Shown piece after piece: positions 15,863 to 25,169 of a DNA stretch of 36,059 nucleotides. The stretch is taken from the NCBI GenBank assembly GCA_022844475.1, contig JALHLR010000004.1:73004-109062 (forward strand), written 5' to 3'. The notes beneath the pieces were generated by a model. It was not told the DNA's origin and searched no databases. It was given only the letters and a program-made list of their open reading frames with translations. Positions within the stretch are counted from its first letter, which is position 1, and each line of letters starts with the position of its first letter. This DNA comes from Hyphomonadaceae bacterium. GTDB taxonomy: Bacteria > Pseudomonadota > Alphaproteobacteria > Caulobacterales > Hyphomonadaceae. A program made the translations under genes and the position numbers.

Positions 15863-17566
15863 TCAGGTCAGCGGCCTGCCCTTCGTCTCCGGGAAGAGGA
15901 ACAGGCAGGTGACGATACCGATGACGCCAAAGACAACCGGATACCACAGGCCGGCGAAGACATCGCCGGTGGCAGTGGCGATGGCGAAGGCGGTCATCGG
16001 CATGAAGCCGCCAACCCAGCCGATGCCGACATGGTAGGGCACCGAGAGGGCCGTGTACCGCACGCGCGTCGGGAAGAGCTCCACCAGCGCAGCAGCCATC
16101 GGACCGTAGAGCGCGCAGGCGCCGACGACGAGAACGAGGAAGCCACCGATGATGAGCGGCCAGTTGAAGTCGGCGGCCTGGGCCTGGAATTCGGCAGGCG
16201 TCGTGGGGGCCTTGATCGGCGGCGGGTAGCCGGCGGCTTTCAACGCGGCGGCGAGGCTTTCGTTGATGCCTTTCGCATGGGCGTCGAGTGCCGATTTCTC
16301 GAGTCCGGAGCCGTCAGTGGCGGCAGTGCGAGCGTCGGTATTGTCACCGATCTGAACCATGGCGGGTGAACCGGCGGGCTCATTCGAAATCGAGAAGCCG
16401 ATGCCGGCGTTGGTGAGGTACGCGCGGGCAATGTCGCAGCCGGTTTCATACTTGTGGCCGCCGAGCAGGTCGAACTGAAAGGAACAGGTTGCCGGATCGG
16501 CGTGGATGACAACAGGCTGTTCGCGTTGCGCATTTAGCAACGCCGGATTGGCGCCAGCGGAGAAGGCCTGGAAGCACGGAATCATCGCGACGACCGAGAG
16601 AACCATACCCATGATGAGCACGGGCTTGCGACCCACGCGGTCCGACAGCCAGCCGAAGAAAACGTAGAGCGGGATGGAGACCAGCGTCGCGCCCATAAGC
16701 AGCACGTTGGCCCAGATGCCTGGCAATTTCATGAACCGTTCGAGGAAGATCTGCGTGTAGGAAAACACGCACCACCAGATGGCGCCCTGCGCCATCAGGA
16801 AGGCAAAGATCGCGAGCAGGACGAGGCGAAGGTTCTCCCATTTCAGGAAGACTTCGGCGTACGGCGCTTTCGAGATCGTGCCCTCCTCCTTCATCTTCAG
16901 GAATTCGGGGCTCTCGTGCAGGCGAAGGCGCATCCATATCGAGATGCCGACCAGGATGGCGGACGCAAGGAATGGAATACGCCAGCCCCAGGCGAAGAAC
17001 TGCTCCTCGCCCATCGCGGCACGCGTGCCGACCACCACAGCGAGCGCGCCCATCAGGCCGAAGGCGGCGGACGACTGGATCCAGCCAGTGGATTCGCCGC
17101 GATGGTTGGGCGCGCAGTGTTCCGCGACATAGATCGCGGCGCCGCCATACTCGCCGCCAACAGCCATACCCTGCAGGATGCGTAGCAGGACAAGCATGAT
17201 GGCGCTGAAGCCGAGCATCTCTTTATTGTCCGGCAGCAGACCGATAGCGAATGTAGCGCCGCCCATGATGATGACGGTGGCGAGGAAGGCGCCCTTGCGG
17301 CCGAAGCGGTCGCCCATGCGGCCGAAGATCAGCGCGCCGAGGGGGCGGAACAGAAGGCCCGCGGCAAATACGGCCAGCGTCGCCAGCAGCGCGTTCGCCT
17401 CGCCGATCTCGGCGGCATTGAAGAACTTGGCGGCAAAGATGCTGGTGAGCGCGCCATAGACGAAGAAGTCATACCATTCGAACGCGGTGCCCGCGGCCGA
17501 CGCCACCACAACCGTGCGCAGCGGCGTCCTTGGCTTTGCAGCCGCCTCGGGCGTCGCCGATTCCAT
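15863..17566 (-). CDS. MHS-family MFS transporter with large hydrophilic insertion
   Basis: A 567-residue inner-membrane transporter of the metabolite:H+ symporter class (ProP/ShiA/KgtP relatives). Typical motifs are GTAFEWYDFFVYG at TM1, RPLGALIFGRMGDRFGRK at the TM2-TM3 loop, RILQGMAVGGEYGGAAIYVAEH at TM4-TM5, and FFGWLSDRVGRKP in the second half. The last helices carry ELFPTRVRYTALSV and end at FPETKGRPL. Unlike the usual 430-450-residue members it carries about 130 extra residues after the segment VAMIPCFQAF. This insert is hydrophilic, holds two Cys (ATCSF and TGCDI) and has no membrane helix. GGGAG lies upstream of the ATG at a good distance. The substrate is not evident; neighbouring peptidases hint at peptides or amino acids, but that is guesswork. 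Confidence 0.9.
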   Translation of the reverse strand: MESATPEAAAKPRTPLRTVVVASAAGTAFEWYDFFVYGALTSIFAAKFFNAAEIGEANALLATLAVFAAGLLFRPLGALIFGRMGDRFGRKGAFLATVIIMGGATFAIGLLPDNKEMLGFSAIMLVLLRILQGMAVGGEYGGAAIYVAEHCAPNHRGESTGWIQSSAAFGLMGALAVVVGTRAAMGEEQFFAWGWRIPFLASAILVGISIWMRLRLHESPEFLKMKEEGTISKAPYAEVFLKWENLRLVLLAIFAFLMAQGAIWWCVFSYTQIFLERFMKLPGIWANVLLMGATLVSIPLYVFFGWLSDRVGRKPVLIMGMVLSVVAMIPCFQAFSAGANPALLNAQREQPVVIHADPATCSFQFDLLGGHKYETGCDIARAYLTNAGIGFSISNEPAGSPAMVQIGDNTDARTAATDGSGLEKSALDAHAKGINESLAAALKAAGYPPPIKAPTTPAEFQAQAADFNWPLIIGGFLVLVVGACALYGPMAAALVELFPTRVRYTALSVPYHVGIGWVGGFMPMTAFAIATATGDVFAGLWYPVVFGVIGIVTCLFLFPETKGRPLT

Positions 17567-17727
17567 GCGTCTCTCCCTCGACCCTCAACCTGACCCCGCG
17601 CGGAAGACCTGCACCAGATCGCCGGGTTCCGCCAGAGGCCACAAGCTCCCTGCAACATCGTGCGTTGAGTTTCCCGTGTCAGGTGTTCTAGCCTTGTCTC
17701 TAAGCGAAAGATTCAAGGATCAGCGCA

Positions 17728-19662
17728 TTGAAAAACGTATTCGCCATTACGGCCGCCATCCTGCTCGCCATCGCGCCGGTGGCAGCGCAGCAGGTGGGGA
17801 AGCCGATCCGGTCCGAACCCCAGCCGATCGCGGCGGTGCCCGCCCTGCCGGCGCTGCGCGACATTGCTTATCCCGGGACGCTGACGCTGGAGGTGGACGC
17901 CACCGATCTCGACCGGCGGATTTTCGGGATCCGACAGAAGGTGCCCGTGGCGAAGGCGGGTCCACTGACGCTGATGTATGCGGAGTGGATTCCTGGCAAC
18001 CACGCGCCGCGCGGACCAATCTATAACTATGCAGGGCTGAAGATCTCGGCGAACGGCAAGCCGATTCCGTGGAAGCGCGATCCGGCGGACGTTTTTGCCT
18101 TTCACGTCGATGTACCTGCGGGCGTGAAGGCGCTGGATGTGGAGGCGCTGTTCCTGTCGCCGATCGAGGCTGCGCAGGGTCCGATCATGATGACGCCGGA
18201 GATGCTGCGCCTGAACTGGTATATCGGCGCGCTTTATCCCGCTGGGCACTTCGCGCGGAAGATCAATTTCGATGTGAGTGTGAAGCTCCCGGCCGGGTGG
18301 GACTATGCGACCGCTCTTGAGACGGCGTCGAAGTCGGGCGACACGGTGCGATTCAAGACGGCTTCTTGGGAAACGGTGATCGATTCACCGCTCTTCGCCG
18401 GCAAGTACATGCGGAAGTTCGACCTCGACCCGGGCGGTCGTTCCCGCGTGACCCTGAATGCGATGGGGGATGACCCAGGACAGGTGAACCCGCCGGCGGA
18501 GGTGATCGAGGTGCACCGCAACCTGGTGAAGCAGGCCGACAAGCTTTTCGGCGCGAGGCACTTCGATCATTACGACTTCCTTCTGTCGGTAAGCGACAGG
18601 CTGGCAACGTCGGGGATCGAGCATCAGCGCTCGAGCAACAACGGCGTGAACTCGCAGTACTTCACGGGATGGAATTCGGCCTTCGTATCCAAGGATTTGC
18701 TCGCGCACGAGTATGTCCATTCGTGGAATGGCAAGTATCGACGGCCGGCAGAGCTTTGGACGCCGTCATTCAATGTGCCCATGAGAGCGAGCCTGCTATG
18801 GGTCTACGAGGGACAGACACAGTATTGGGGGCATGTGCTGGCGGCGCGCTCGGGCTTCGTGACAAGGCAGCAGGCGCTGGACCTGATCGCGAACAACGCT
18901 GCGATGTACGAGATGCGCACGGGACGCGATTGGCGACCGCTGGTGGACACGACGATGGACCCGGTTATCGCCGCGCGGCGATCGCTGCCCTGGCAGAACT
19001 GGCAGCGCAGCGAGGACTATTATTCCGAAGGACAGCTGATCTGGATGGATGTCGACACGCTGATCCGCGAGAAGACGCAGAACAAGAAATCGTTGGACGA
19101 TTTCGCCAAGGCGTTCTTCGGCGTGAACGATGGCGACTGGGGGCAGCTGACCTATACGCGGGCCGACCTGGTAGCGACGCTCAACAAGGTTGCGCCGCAT
19201 GACTGGGAGACGTTCTTCCGGAAACGCGTGGATGAAGTCGCTCCAAAGGCGCCGTTGGATGGTCTGGAGCGCGGAGGGTACCGACTCGTGTATGGGGACA
19301 CGCCGAACACGCTGTGGCGCGACCAGGAAGCGCGCACCCGGGCGGTCAACCTGCTATACTCGCTCGGTCTCTCCACGGATGCGGCGGGGAAGATCACGCT
19401 CATCCAGTGGGATGGTCCCGCCTGGAAGGCGAAACTCAACACGTCACTCACGATCACGGGGGTCAACGGGTTGGCGTTCACACCGGAGCGACTTCGCGCT
19501 GCGGCGGGAGAAAGCAAGGAGAAGCCAGTTGAGCTGCTCATCCGCTTCGGCGACACCCTGAAGACCGTTAAGCTCGACTACCGTGGCGGCCATCGTTACC
19601 CACGGCTTGAGCGGATCGCCGGCAAGCCGGCGTATGTCGACGATATTCTGTCAGCGAGGTAA
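17728..19662 (+). CDS. M61 family metallopeptidase (glycyl aminopeptidase type)
   Basis: A 644-residue exported zinc peptidase. The start is TTG at 17728 with AAGGA nine bases upstream. The signal peptide is MKNVFAITAAILLAIAPVAAQ. An N-terminal beta domain (about 45-200, including EWIPGNHAPRGPIYNYAGL) precedes the thermolysin-like domain. Its zinc site is HEYVHSWNG (HExxH at about 327-331), with a downstream glutamate-bearing helix in the segment LLWVYEGQTQYWG. The C-terminal part after about 510 has the spacing of a degenerate PDZ domain (ITGVNGLAF). The family removes N-terminal residues, preferring glycine in the best-known Sphingomonas member. It is the first of three exported metallopeptidase genes in a row and is convergent with the M28 gene, 33 bases away. 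Confidence 0.93.
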   Translation: MKNVFAITAAILLAIAPVAAQQVGKPIRSEPQPIAAVPALPALRDIAYPGTLTLEVDATDLDRRIFGIRQKVPVAKAGPLTLMYAEWIPGNHAPRGPIYNYAGLKISANGKPIPWKRDPADVFAFHVDVPAGVKALDVEALFLSPIEAAQGPIMMTPEMLRLNWYIGALYPAGHFARKINFDVSVKLPAGWDYATALETASKSGDTVRFKTASWETVIDSPLFAGKYMRKFDLDPGGRSRVTLNAMGDDPGQVNPPAEVIEVHRNLVKQADKLFGARHFDHYDFLLSVSDRLATSGIEHQRSSNNGVNSQYFTGWNSAFVSKDLLAHEYVHSWNGKYRRPAELWTPSFNVPMRASLLWVYEGQTQYWGHVLAARSGFVTRQQALDLIANNAAMYEMRTGRDWRPLVDTTMDPVIAARRSLPWQNWQRSEDYYSEGQLIWMDVDTLIREKTQNKKSLDDFAKAFFGVNDGDWGQLTYTRADLVATLNKVAPHDWETFFRKRVDEVAPKAPLDGLERGGYRLVYGDTPNTLWRDQEARTRAVNLLYSLGLSTDAAGKITLIQWDGPAWKAKLNTSLTITGVNGLAFTPERLRAAAGESKEKPVELLIRFGDTLKTVKLDYRGGHRYPRLERIAGKPAYVDDILSAR

Positions 19663-19695
19663 TCTCGTTCACAGTATGACGTCTGGTTGCGCGCG

Positions 19696-21081
19696 TTATC
19701 GCCCTGGCGGAAAGAACGCGCCAACAACGCCCGCAAACTGAACGGGGCTAGCGTATCCGTCGGCGGACACAGCCTGAACACCGAAGAACCAGTCGTCGAT
19801 CACAACCTTCTCAAGCACGGTCGATGTTTCGCCGGCGGCTACGACCTTACTGTGCTGCCAGATCGGCGATGTCGTATCGCGCCACCAGACGATGTAACTG
19901 GCGGCGCCTTCGCTGGCGGTCCAGGTGACGGTTGTATTGGCAGATACTGCGCCGTCGATCTTCACCTCGCGCGGGGGACGCGGAGCAGAGGCAAGCGCGG
20001 CCATGGTCATCGCGTTGAGCTGTGTGACACGTGCGAGATAGGGGAAATCGACGCCGTCGATCGTATCGCCGTAGACGACACCATTCTCGGTGCGAAGGTC
20101 CTGATGCTGGCGGTGATAGTGTTCGGCAGCTTCAGTCACGCGCACGGCGGGGAAGCCGGCTTCAACCATCGGCACCTGGTCGCCGCCGCGGCTGAAACGG
20201 TCGCGACGGTAGACCATGGAGACATCGAAACTGGGCATGTGCGCCGCAGCGATGGCGTCCACATAGCGCGCGAGGTTGCGAGAGGGAGCGTCGACCTCGC
20301 CGCCAACGGAGCGGCGGGCGGCGGCGATCGATTCGGACTCATTGGAACGGACGCCTTCAGAGAAGACGCGAACCCTGTCATCCACGTGTGCAGCCATCCC
20401 GTGGCTGTTGCCGACGATGTCGTTGTTGAGCACGGCCAGCACTTCCCAGCCTTGCTTCTTGGCGTAGTCGGCGAGGATCCGTCCGCCATGCAGTCCCTGC
20501 TCTTCTCCGCTCAAGGCTGCATAGACCAGCGTCGCGCCGAACTTGCGCTTCGACAGAATTCGGGTGGCTTCCATAACAGCAGCGACGCCCGAAGCGTCGT
20601 CATTTGCGCCGGGCGCATCCGCGGTAAAGTTCATTACGTCGGTGACGCGGCTGTCGAGGTGGCCCTGGATGATGATGACGCGCTTCGGGTCCGTCGTTCC
20701 GCGCTGGATGGCGACGGCATTGGCGACCACGGTAGGATTTGGAACCCGCGGCGGCGCCGTGACAGTGTCCTGCACGGTGATGACTTCGAGGCAGTTGCTG
20801 CAATCGGCGCTCATCTTCCGGAACTCGGACTCGACCCAGCGGCGGGCGGCGCCAATGCCGCGCGTCTCGGAGACCTGATCCGACAGTGTGTGGCGCGTGC
20901 CGAAGGAGACCATCTTTAAGATGTAGCCGCGGAGGCTGGCCTCGCTGACATCGGCAGAGACCGACGCAAGCACGGAACGAACCGTCGCGCTCGGTTGAGG
21001 CGCCGGTGGCGACTGCCCGTCCGTTGCGCAACCGGCCAGCACGAGCGTGATGGCCGACAGATATCCCAGCACGGCTTTCAT
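19696..21081 (-). CDS. M28 family metallopeptidase lipoprotein
   Basis: A 461-residue exported di-zinc peptidase. The lipoprotein signal ends at the lipobox VLAGC (Cys about 18). The catalytic domain has the full ligand set of family M28: GHLDS (about 140-144), GANDDASG (about 158-165), SGEEQG (catalytic Glu and zinc Glu, about 191-196), NNDIVGN (about 219-225), and a late His in the segment EHYHRQHQ. A C-terminal fibronectin-like beta domain follows (TVTWTASEGAASYIVWWRD), which may bind substrate or surface. AAGGG lies six bases before the ATG. It is divergent from the M14 gene with 85 bases between the start codons. Aminopeptidase activity is inferred from family. Confidence 0.93.
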   Translation of the reverse strand: MKAVLGYLSAITLVLAGCATDGQSPPAPQPSATVRSVLASVSADVSEASLRGYILKMVSFGTRHTLSDQVSETRGIGAARRWVESEFRKMSADCSNCLEVITVQDTVTAPPRVPNPTVVANAVAIQRGTTDPKRVIIIQGHLDSRVTDVMNFTADAPGANDDASGVAAVMEATRILSKRKFGATLVYAALSGEEQGLHGGRILADYAKKQGWEVLAVLNNDIVGNSHGMAAHVDDRVRVFSEGVRSNESESIAAARRSVGGEVDAPSRNLARYVDAIAAAHMPSFDVSMVYRRDRFSRGGDQVPMVEAGFPAVRVTEAAEHYHRQHQDLRTENGVVYGDTIDGVDFPYLARVTQLNAMTMAALASAPRPPREVKIDGAVSANTTVTWTASEGAASYIVWWRDTTSPIWQHSKVVAAGETSTVLEKVVIDDWFFGVQAVSADGYASPVQFAGVVGAFFPPGR

Positions 21082-21166
21082 GTAGACCCTTCAGGTGAGC
21101 TTGTGCAGCGATGCTTGGCTGATGCTAGAACGGGTGACAAGTGTTGCGGCGAGGCTGTGGATAGAA

Positions 21167-22987
21167 ATGACGAAGACGCGCGCCCTTTGCGGCATCGCGC
21201 TGCTTGCCGCCCTCGCCTTCAGCGGAGCTATCGCCATGGCCCAGAAGCCCACACTCGACCCTGAGTCCTTCCTTCCGCCCGTTCTGCCATGGAGCGGCGC
21301 CAGCGAGAAGCTGATCACGGCGCCGAACGATCCGTGGATCACGCCATCGGAAAAGACGCGACTGACAGCGACGCCGAACTACGCCGATACGCTCGCCTTC
21401 CTGGAGAAGATGGATAGGCAGTCCAGGCTGATGCGGATCGAACACTTCGGTACGACGCCGCAGGGGCGCGAGATGGTAGCGGCAATCCTCACCAAGGATG
21501 GCGCAGAGCTCCAGAACGCAAAGCCCGTTATCCTCGTACAGGCGGGCATCCATTCAGGCGAGATCGACGGCAAGGACGCGATGCTCATGCTGATCCGCGA
21601 CATGCTGTTCAAGGGAAAGGACAGTCTGCTCGACAAGGTCAATGTCGTTTTCATTCCCGCCCTCAATGCTGACGGGCACGAGCGCTCCACGCCGCACAGC
21701 CGGCCGAACCAGCGCGGGCCTAAGGAGATGGGCTGGCGCAACACGGCTCAGAATCTCAATCTCAACCGGGATTTCATGAAGGCCGAGGCGCCGGAGATGC
21801 AGGCGCTGCTCGGGCTGATCAACAAGTATGATCCAGACTTCTACATCGACCTGCACGTGACCGATGGCCTCGATTACCAGTACGACGTGACCTACTGGTT
21901 CGACGGGTGGGATGGACTCTATGCCGACAGTCCGGCGATCGGGAAATGGCTCAATGATGTTTACCGACCAGAGGCCGACGCGGCGCTGAAGGCGAACGGG
22001 CACGTTCCGGGGCCGATGATCTTTGTGCGCGATGAGGCAGACCTGCCGCAGGGTGTGGACTTCATGGCGTTCGCAGCGCGGTTCTCTCACGCATACGGCG
22101 ACCTGCGGCGCGTGCCGACTGTGCTGGTGGAGAACCATTCGCTGAAGCCCTACCGGCAGCGTGTTCTGGGGACGTATGTATTGCTGGAGCAAACGCTTGC
22201 GACGCTGGCGAGCGAGGCAAAGTCATTGAAGGCTGCGATCGCGACGGATCGCGCGGCGCGGCCGAAGACGTTGGATGCGAACTGGAAAACGAAAGCGGCT
22301 CCGGTGGGCACGCTCGACTTCCTCAGCGTCGCGTCCGAGCAGAGGGACTCGCCCGCCTCGGGGGGAAAAGTGTCGCGCTACCTCGGCCGGCCGGGGCCGA
22401 CGGTTCCGGTTCCGATCTATGGATCCGAGCCTTCCCTGCAGCTTGATGTTGCCAAGGCCTACTGGGTGCCTGCGACCAAGCACGACCTGATCGCCAAGTT
22501 GAAGCTGCACGGGATCAAGGTGGAGACGATCGCCGAGGCGAAGGCGGTCGATGTCGAGATGATCCGCCTCGACGGCTTCCGGAATGCGGGGCTGTCCGAG
22601 GGGCGAATGACCTACGCGCCGACCGGCCTGAAGAAGGAGCGGCGGACGGAGACCTTTCCGCCGGGATCGGCGCGGGTGTCGACCGACCAGCCGCTCGGCG
22701 CACTGGCAGCCTATCTGCTTGAGCCAGAGAGCGAGGACTCGCTCTTCGCGTGGGGGTTCTTCGCCGAGATTCTATCTCGGGTTGAGTATATGGAGCCCTA
22801 TGCCATCGCGCCGATGGCTGAGCAGATGCTGGCAAGCGACCCACAGCTGAAATCAGAGTTCGAGCGGCGGCTGGGCGAGGATGCAGCGTTTGCGGCCTCC
22901 CCCCTGCGCCGGCTGCAGTTCTTCTACGAGCGAAGCCCGTTCTATGACCAGCGGTACATGCTCTATCCGGTAGGTCGCGAGACCTGA
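21167..22987 (+). CDS. M14 family zinc carboxypeptidase, exported
   Basis: A 606-residue peptidase. The frame opens at 21095, but the ATG at 21167 gives a proper signal peptide (MTKTRALCGIALLAALAFSG, cleavage near AMA-Q). The zinc site begins with GIHSGEIDGKDA (His about 129, Glu about 132), followed by NADGHERSTPHSRPNQRGP, NLNRDFMKAEAPE and the third ligand in YIDLHVTDG. The catalytic Glu of the family is expected after the segment RRVPTVLVENHSLKPY, where a Glu is present. The C-terminal third is an extra domain of unknown role. Members of this exported subgroup act on peptides or cell-wall peptides; which one cannot be told. It follows M61 and M28 genes, suggesting a peptide-degrading set. 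Confidence 0.92.
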   Translation: MTKTRALCGIALLAALAFSGAIAMAQKPTLDPESFLPPVLPWSGASEKLITAPNDPWITPSEKTRLTATPNYADTLAFLEKMDRQSRLMRIEHFGTTPQGREMVAAILTKDGAELQNAKPVILVQAGIHSGEIDGKDAMLMLIRDMLFKGKDSLLDKVNVVFIPALNADGHERSTPHSRPNQRGPKEMGWRNTAQNLNLNRDFMKAEAPEMQALLGLINKYDPDFYIDLHVTDGLDYQYDVTYWFDGWDGLYADSPAIGKWLNDVYRPEADAALKANGHVPGPMIFVRDEADLPQGVDFMAFAARFSHAYGDLRRVPTVLVENHSLKPYRQRVLGTYVLLEQTLATLASEAKSLKAAIATDRAARPKTLDANWKTKAAPVGTLDFLSVASEQRDSPASGGKVSRYLGRPGPTVPVPIYGSEPSLQLDVAKAYWVPATKHDLIAKLKLHGIKVETIAEAKAVDVEMIRLDGFRNAGLSEGRMTYAPTGLKKERRTETFPPGSARVSTDQPLGALAAYLLEPESEDSLFAWGFFAEILSRVEYMEPYAIAPMAEQMLASDPQLKSEFERRLGEDAAFAASPLRRLQFFYERSPFYDQRYMLYPVGRET

Positions 22988-23006
22988 TAGGCCTGTTCAT
23001 GCTGCG

Positions 23007-23034
23007 TTGACCCTGCAGCTGGCAGCTCTAGTTC
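23007..23034 (+). promoter_or_regulatory. Candidate promoter before the beta-helix gene
   Basis: TTGACC and TAGTTC are separated by 16 bases, ending 33 bases before the start codon of the beta-helix gene, in the 80-base gap after the M14 gene. It would mark the left end of the polysaccharide locus. This is a pattern match only. Confidence 0.3.
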
Positions 23035-23067
23035 TCGGTCTGATGTCGGAGCAGATTAGGCACGTCG

Positions 23068-23964
23068 ATGCGTTTGGTTTTGGCGATAGGTTTGGCACTA
23101 CTGGCGGGCGCCGCGGCGCTGGCGCAGCCCGCCGGCCGTTTTCAGGCTCAGCGTGAATCCGCCTTCGAGGCAGGGCTGATGCAGCGCGCCGCGGCCCGCG
23201 ACGGCCTGCAGACGGGCATCAAGGCTGGCCCCGAGGGCAACAATGCGCGCGGACTGGCGCTGTCGGGCGGCGATGCTGCGGTGGTGGGACTGGATGTCCA
23301 CGGGCGCAAATATGGCGTCTCGCTGGACGGAACCGGCGACGTGCTGATCAAGGATTTCGTGTTCACTGACAGGCAGTCGAAAGACATCTTCGGCGCGGGG
23401 CTGATCCTGGGCCAGAAGGTGCCGACGCGCGGCCAGACCTGGCTCAGCAACGCCTGGATTGACCTGAAGGGCCGCGGACCCATCCCGGATTACAAGGCCG
23501 CCAACAATGAGGCGATCAGCGTCGAGCAAGGCAACGGTCCGCTGAATGTGCGCCGTGCGGTTCTGATCGGCGGCGAAGAGTCCGGGCTGGACAACAAGGG
23601 CGATGTGCGGATGGACGGGGTATTCATTGCATCGGGCCACCGCTCGATCCGCGTGTGGGGCGGCGCGCGGTTGGTGATTGCGAACAGCATCGTGCTGGCC
23701 AACCGCGGGCACACCGCCATCTGGTTCGGCGGCGAAGATGGCGAGGCGCGCTTCGAGTACTACAACTGCCTGTTCGGCGAAGTTGGCGACCGGTGGGAGG
23801 ATCTCTCGCGTGATCCGCCAGGGTCGCTGATCGATCGGGCGGACGATGTGCCGCTACACATGCGGCGGCTGCAGAGCGATCCTTTCGCCCGTGGTCGCAA
23901 CAGCTTCTGGACGCCGACCGAGGCGCCGGTCCCGGCGGGCTATCTGAAGGGCGATCGCGAATGA
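23068..23964 (+). CDS. Exported right-handed beta-helix protein
   Basis: A 298-residue protein with signal peptide MRLVLAIGLALLAGAAALAQ. The mature part shows the rung periodicity of a pectate-lyase-like parallel beta-helix: GLALSGGDAAVVGLDVHG, YGVSLDGTGDVLIKDFVF, AISVEQGNGPLNVRRAVL, GLDNKGDVRMDGVFI, SIRVWGGARLVIANSIVL, AIWFGGEDGEARFEYYNCLF. Such folds bind or cleave long polysaccharides. No catalytic Asp/Arg set typical of a known lyase family can be pinned down. The stop codon overlaps the start of the GT4 gene (ATGA), implying translational coupling and a role tied to the polysaccharide. It may be a polysaccharide lyase, epimerase or structural polymer-binding protein; these cannot be told apart here. 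Confidence 0.8.
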   Translation: MRLVLAIGLALLAGAAALAQPAGRFQAQRESAFEAGLMQRAAARDGLQTGIKAGPEGNNARGLALSGGDAAVVGLDVHGRKYGVSLDGTGDVLIKDFVFTDRQSKDIFGAGLILGQKVPTRGQTWLSNAWIDLKGRGPIPDYKAANNEAISVEQGNGPLNVRRAVLIGGEESGLDNKGDVRMDGVFIASGHRSIRVWGGARLVIANSIVLANRGHTAIWFGGEDGEARFEYYNCLFGEVGDRWEDLSRDPPGSLIDRADDVPLHMRRLQSDPFARGRNSFWTPTEAPVPAGYLKGDRE

Positions 23965-25169
23965 CCGAGGGGCGGCGGCGCATTGCTTTCGTGATCAACG
24001 CGCTGGGGCCAGGCGGCGCCGAACGCGTGCTGACGACAGTGATGGAGAATACCCCTGCGGATGCGTGGGACGTCCATCTCATCTTGCTCGACGAGGAGGA
24101 AGAGCACCGGACGCCGCCGCCCTTCGTAACCGTGCACCGGATGGACTGCGGCGGGCGTCTGATGCCCAGCATCTCCGGCCTGAGGCGGCTCTTGAAGGAG
24201 ATCACGCCGGACATGGTGGTGAGCTTCCTCGTGCGCGCCAATGTGGCGGCGGTGATTGCAGCGCGTACGCTTGGCCTGCCCGTGGTGATCAGCGAGCGGG
24301 CGCAACTGTCGACACATCTCGAAGGCAAGCGGACAGGCTGGCGCGTGTGGGCTTCGAAGGTCGTGCCACGGCTTACCTATCCGCGAGCCGACCACATCAT
24401 CGCTGTGTCGGAAGGCGTGCGGCTCGACCTTATCGAAAAATTCGGCGTGCGCGCAAACCGGGTGACGAGCATCCCCAACCCGTACGACATGGACAGGATC
24501 CAGCGCGAGGGACAGGAGGCGGCGGAGATCGCCCTGCCCCCGCGCTTCATGGTAGGCGTTGGGCGGCTGGTGCAGTCCAAGGGGTTCGCTGATCTGATCG
24601 ACGCCTATGCGATCGCGCGTCCAGCGGTGCCGCTGGTGATCCTCGGCGAGGGGCCGGAGCGCGAGGCGCTGGCGACGAAGGTGGACTCATACGGCCTGAA
24701 GGAATGGGTGAGGTTCGGCGGCTATCTCCGCAATCCGTTTGCTGTGGTGAGCCGAGCGGAGCTGTTCGTGTCGGCGTCGCACTGCGAGGGGTTTCCCAAT
24801 GCGCTCGCCGAAGCGATGGCGCTGGGCGTGCCGGTAGTGGCGACGGACTGTCCGTCGGGACCGGCTGAATTACTAGATGAGGCACAGGCGACGGGCGCGC
24901 GCGATATCTACGCAGCGCGTCACGGGCTGATGGCGCCGGTGGGGCAGCCCGCGGCGCTGGCGCGGGCTCTGGAGCAGATGAGCGACGAGGCGATGCGCCG
25001 CGAGTACGGACGGCGCGCGCGCGTACGCCTGGAGGCATACGGCCTCGCGCCGATTACCGAGCGGTACTGGTCGCTGATCGCTGCAACGTGCGACAATGCA
25101 GGACGACTCAGGACGGGCGCGGTCCGCCCGCCGGCAACGGCCGCCGAGGCGCCCGGACCGGCCGCATGA
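23961..25169 (+). CDS. Family 4 glycosyltransferase
   Basis: A 402-residue cytosolic or membrane-associated GT-B enzyme adding a sugar to the growing lipid-linked repeat unit. The N-terminal half starts RIAFVINALGPGGAERV, the acceptor-side glycine loop of GT4. The C-terminal donor domain has VGVGRLVQSKGFADLI, ILGEGPEREAL, VRFGGYL, and the E-x7-E type segment SHCEGFPNALAEAMALGVPVVATDCPSGPAELL, which resembles GT4 N-acetylgalactosamine or galactose transferases. The start overlaps the beta-helix gene by four bases. Its last 62 bases overlap the end of the convergent GT4 gene; the tail GAVRPPATAAEAPGPAA is low-complexity and outside the fold. Donor and acceptor are unknown. Confidence 0.93.
   Translation: MTEGRRRIAFVINALGPGGAERVLTTVMENTPADAWDVHLILLDEEEEHRTPPPFVTVHRMDCGGRLMPSISGLRRLLKEITPDMVVSFLVRANVAAVIAARTLGLPVVISERAQLSTHLEGKRTGWRVWASKVVPRLTYPRADHIIAVSEGVRLDLIEKFGVRANRVTSIPNPYDMDRIQREGQEAAEIALPPRFMVGVGRLVQSKGFADLIDAYAIARPAVPLVILGEGPEREALATKVDSYGLKEWVRFGGYLRNPFAVVSRAELFVSASHCEGFPNALAEAMALGVPVVATDCPSGPAELLDEAQATGARDIYAARHGLMAPVGQPAALARALEQMSDEAMRREYGRRARVRLEAYGLAPITERYWSLIAATCDNAGRLRTGAVRPPATAAEAPGPAA

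Noticed and set aside
19687..20919. A 410-codon plus-strand frame opposite the M28 peptidase
   Set aside because: The minus-strand frame has a full zinc-ligand set and lipoprotein signal; the plus-strand frame has neither motifs nor a proper start region.
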